From NCBI GenBank assembly GCA_002385755.1, contig DGED01000024.1:1-6626 (forward strand): DNA of 6,626 nucleotides. Direction: 5' to 3'. The notes under the pieces were generated by a model, which did no database searches, had not been told where the DNA came from, and saw nothing but the letters and a program-made list of their open reading frames with translations. This DNA is from Caryophanales bacterium UBA3935 (lineage in GTDB: Bacteria > Bacillota_I > Bacilli_A > ML615J-28 > CAG-698). The position numbers and the translations under genes are program-made. Positions 6,377 to 6,626 of the stretch are shown in pieces. Numbering within the stretch: the first letter of the stretch is position 1; every line of letters begins with the position of its first letter.

Positions 6377-6626
6377 TCAGCTTCGGTTTTCAAAAATCGG
6401 TTTCGCTACCTTCAATATCGATAAACACAACTTGTTTATAATGCTTAAGTTATTGTATGCGATCGGATCCATCGTTTTATTAGCATCTTCGTCAAATTCC
6501 ATATCCAAGCGCCGATGCAAGAGATTCTCGCCATCCCATCGCTCTTTAATCGCCTCTGCCGCGGTTTGAAGATTATTCAATGTCGTCCCAAAATACCTCG
6601 TTTCCGGATGATTTTCGCGAAACGCT
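6377..6626 (-). CDS. ISAs1-family transposase, C-terminal fragment (runs off the window)
   Basis: The frame is open from the window edge (6625) to TGA at 6379-6377, 82 residues. It carries the ISAs1/H-repeat C-terminal signature: ETRYFGTT, then AEAIKERWDGENLLHRRLD, then MEFDEDANK, a downstream YNNLSIINKLCLSILK. These correspond to the family's RYYISSL ... IR.HW.IEN.LHW.LDV.F.ED ... N.A.LRR.ALN.LK pattern, and the Glu of WDGEN matches the last acid of the DDE triad. Differences from the usual WGIEN and LHW (here WDGEN and LHR), plus an end some 20 residues short, suggest an old, inactive copy. The TTG at 6580 is only an internal codon, not a start. The protein's N-terminal part and the other acids lie beyond 6626. 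Confidence 0.8.
   Translation of the reverse strand, partial: AFRENHPETRYFGTTLNNLQTAAEAIKERWDGENLLHRRLDMEFDEDANKTMDPIAYNNLSIINKLCLSILKVAKPIFENRS

Noticed and set aside
6377..6379. Alternative genetic code with TGA as Trp (none of the seven intact genes ends in TGA)
   Set aside because: All Trp codons seen in the intact genes are TGG and no gene contains an internal TGA. Seven stops (four TAA, three TAG) are too few to infer anything, and the transposase TGA fits decay.

Overview
The window looks like a chromosomal segment of a low- to mid-GC Bacillota bacterium (Bacilli/Erysipelotrichia or a Mollicutes-like relative; the exact lineage cannot be fixed from the sequence alone). Pointers are the infC-rpmI-rplT operon behind a Firmicutes-style L20-type attenuator leader, an AUU start codon for IF3, strong AGGAGG Shine-Dalgarno sites, a perfect-consensus sigma-A promoter and many small U-tract terminators. 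All intact genes read in the standard genetic code.

Layout. 1-1399: promoter, about 180-nt regulatory leader, infC (IF3), rpmI (L35), rplT (L20), terminator. 1441-5055: second unit with its own promoter, holding a multi-pass O-antigen-ligase/polymerase-like membrane protein, a TGS-domain nucleoside (uridine kinase-like) kinase overlapping it by 14 nt, and a flavin-reductase-like FMN-binding protein 4 nt further on, closed by a strong terminator. 5060-6094: a single URO-D-superfamily (MtaA/CmuA-type) gene that is not a classic hemE. 6095-6258: AT-rich spacer with a long palindrome that looks like a bidirectional terminator. 6259-6626: minus-strand 3' end of an ISAs1-family transposase, running off the window and apparently damaged at its C-terminus.

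How the parts work together. The first operon makes translation proteins and is probably feedback-controlled by L20 through the leader. The second operon joins a cell-envelope glycan-type membrane protein with two soluble enzymes that have no obvious shared pathway, so co-transcription may be the only link. The URO-D-like gene stands alone, with no corrinoid protein or haem gene next to it. I see no clear previously undescribed system. The points most worth a second look are the leader switch, the non-canonical infC start, the Arg at the expected third metal-ligand position of the URO-D-like protein, and the decayed transposase tail.
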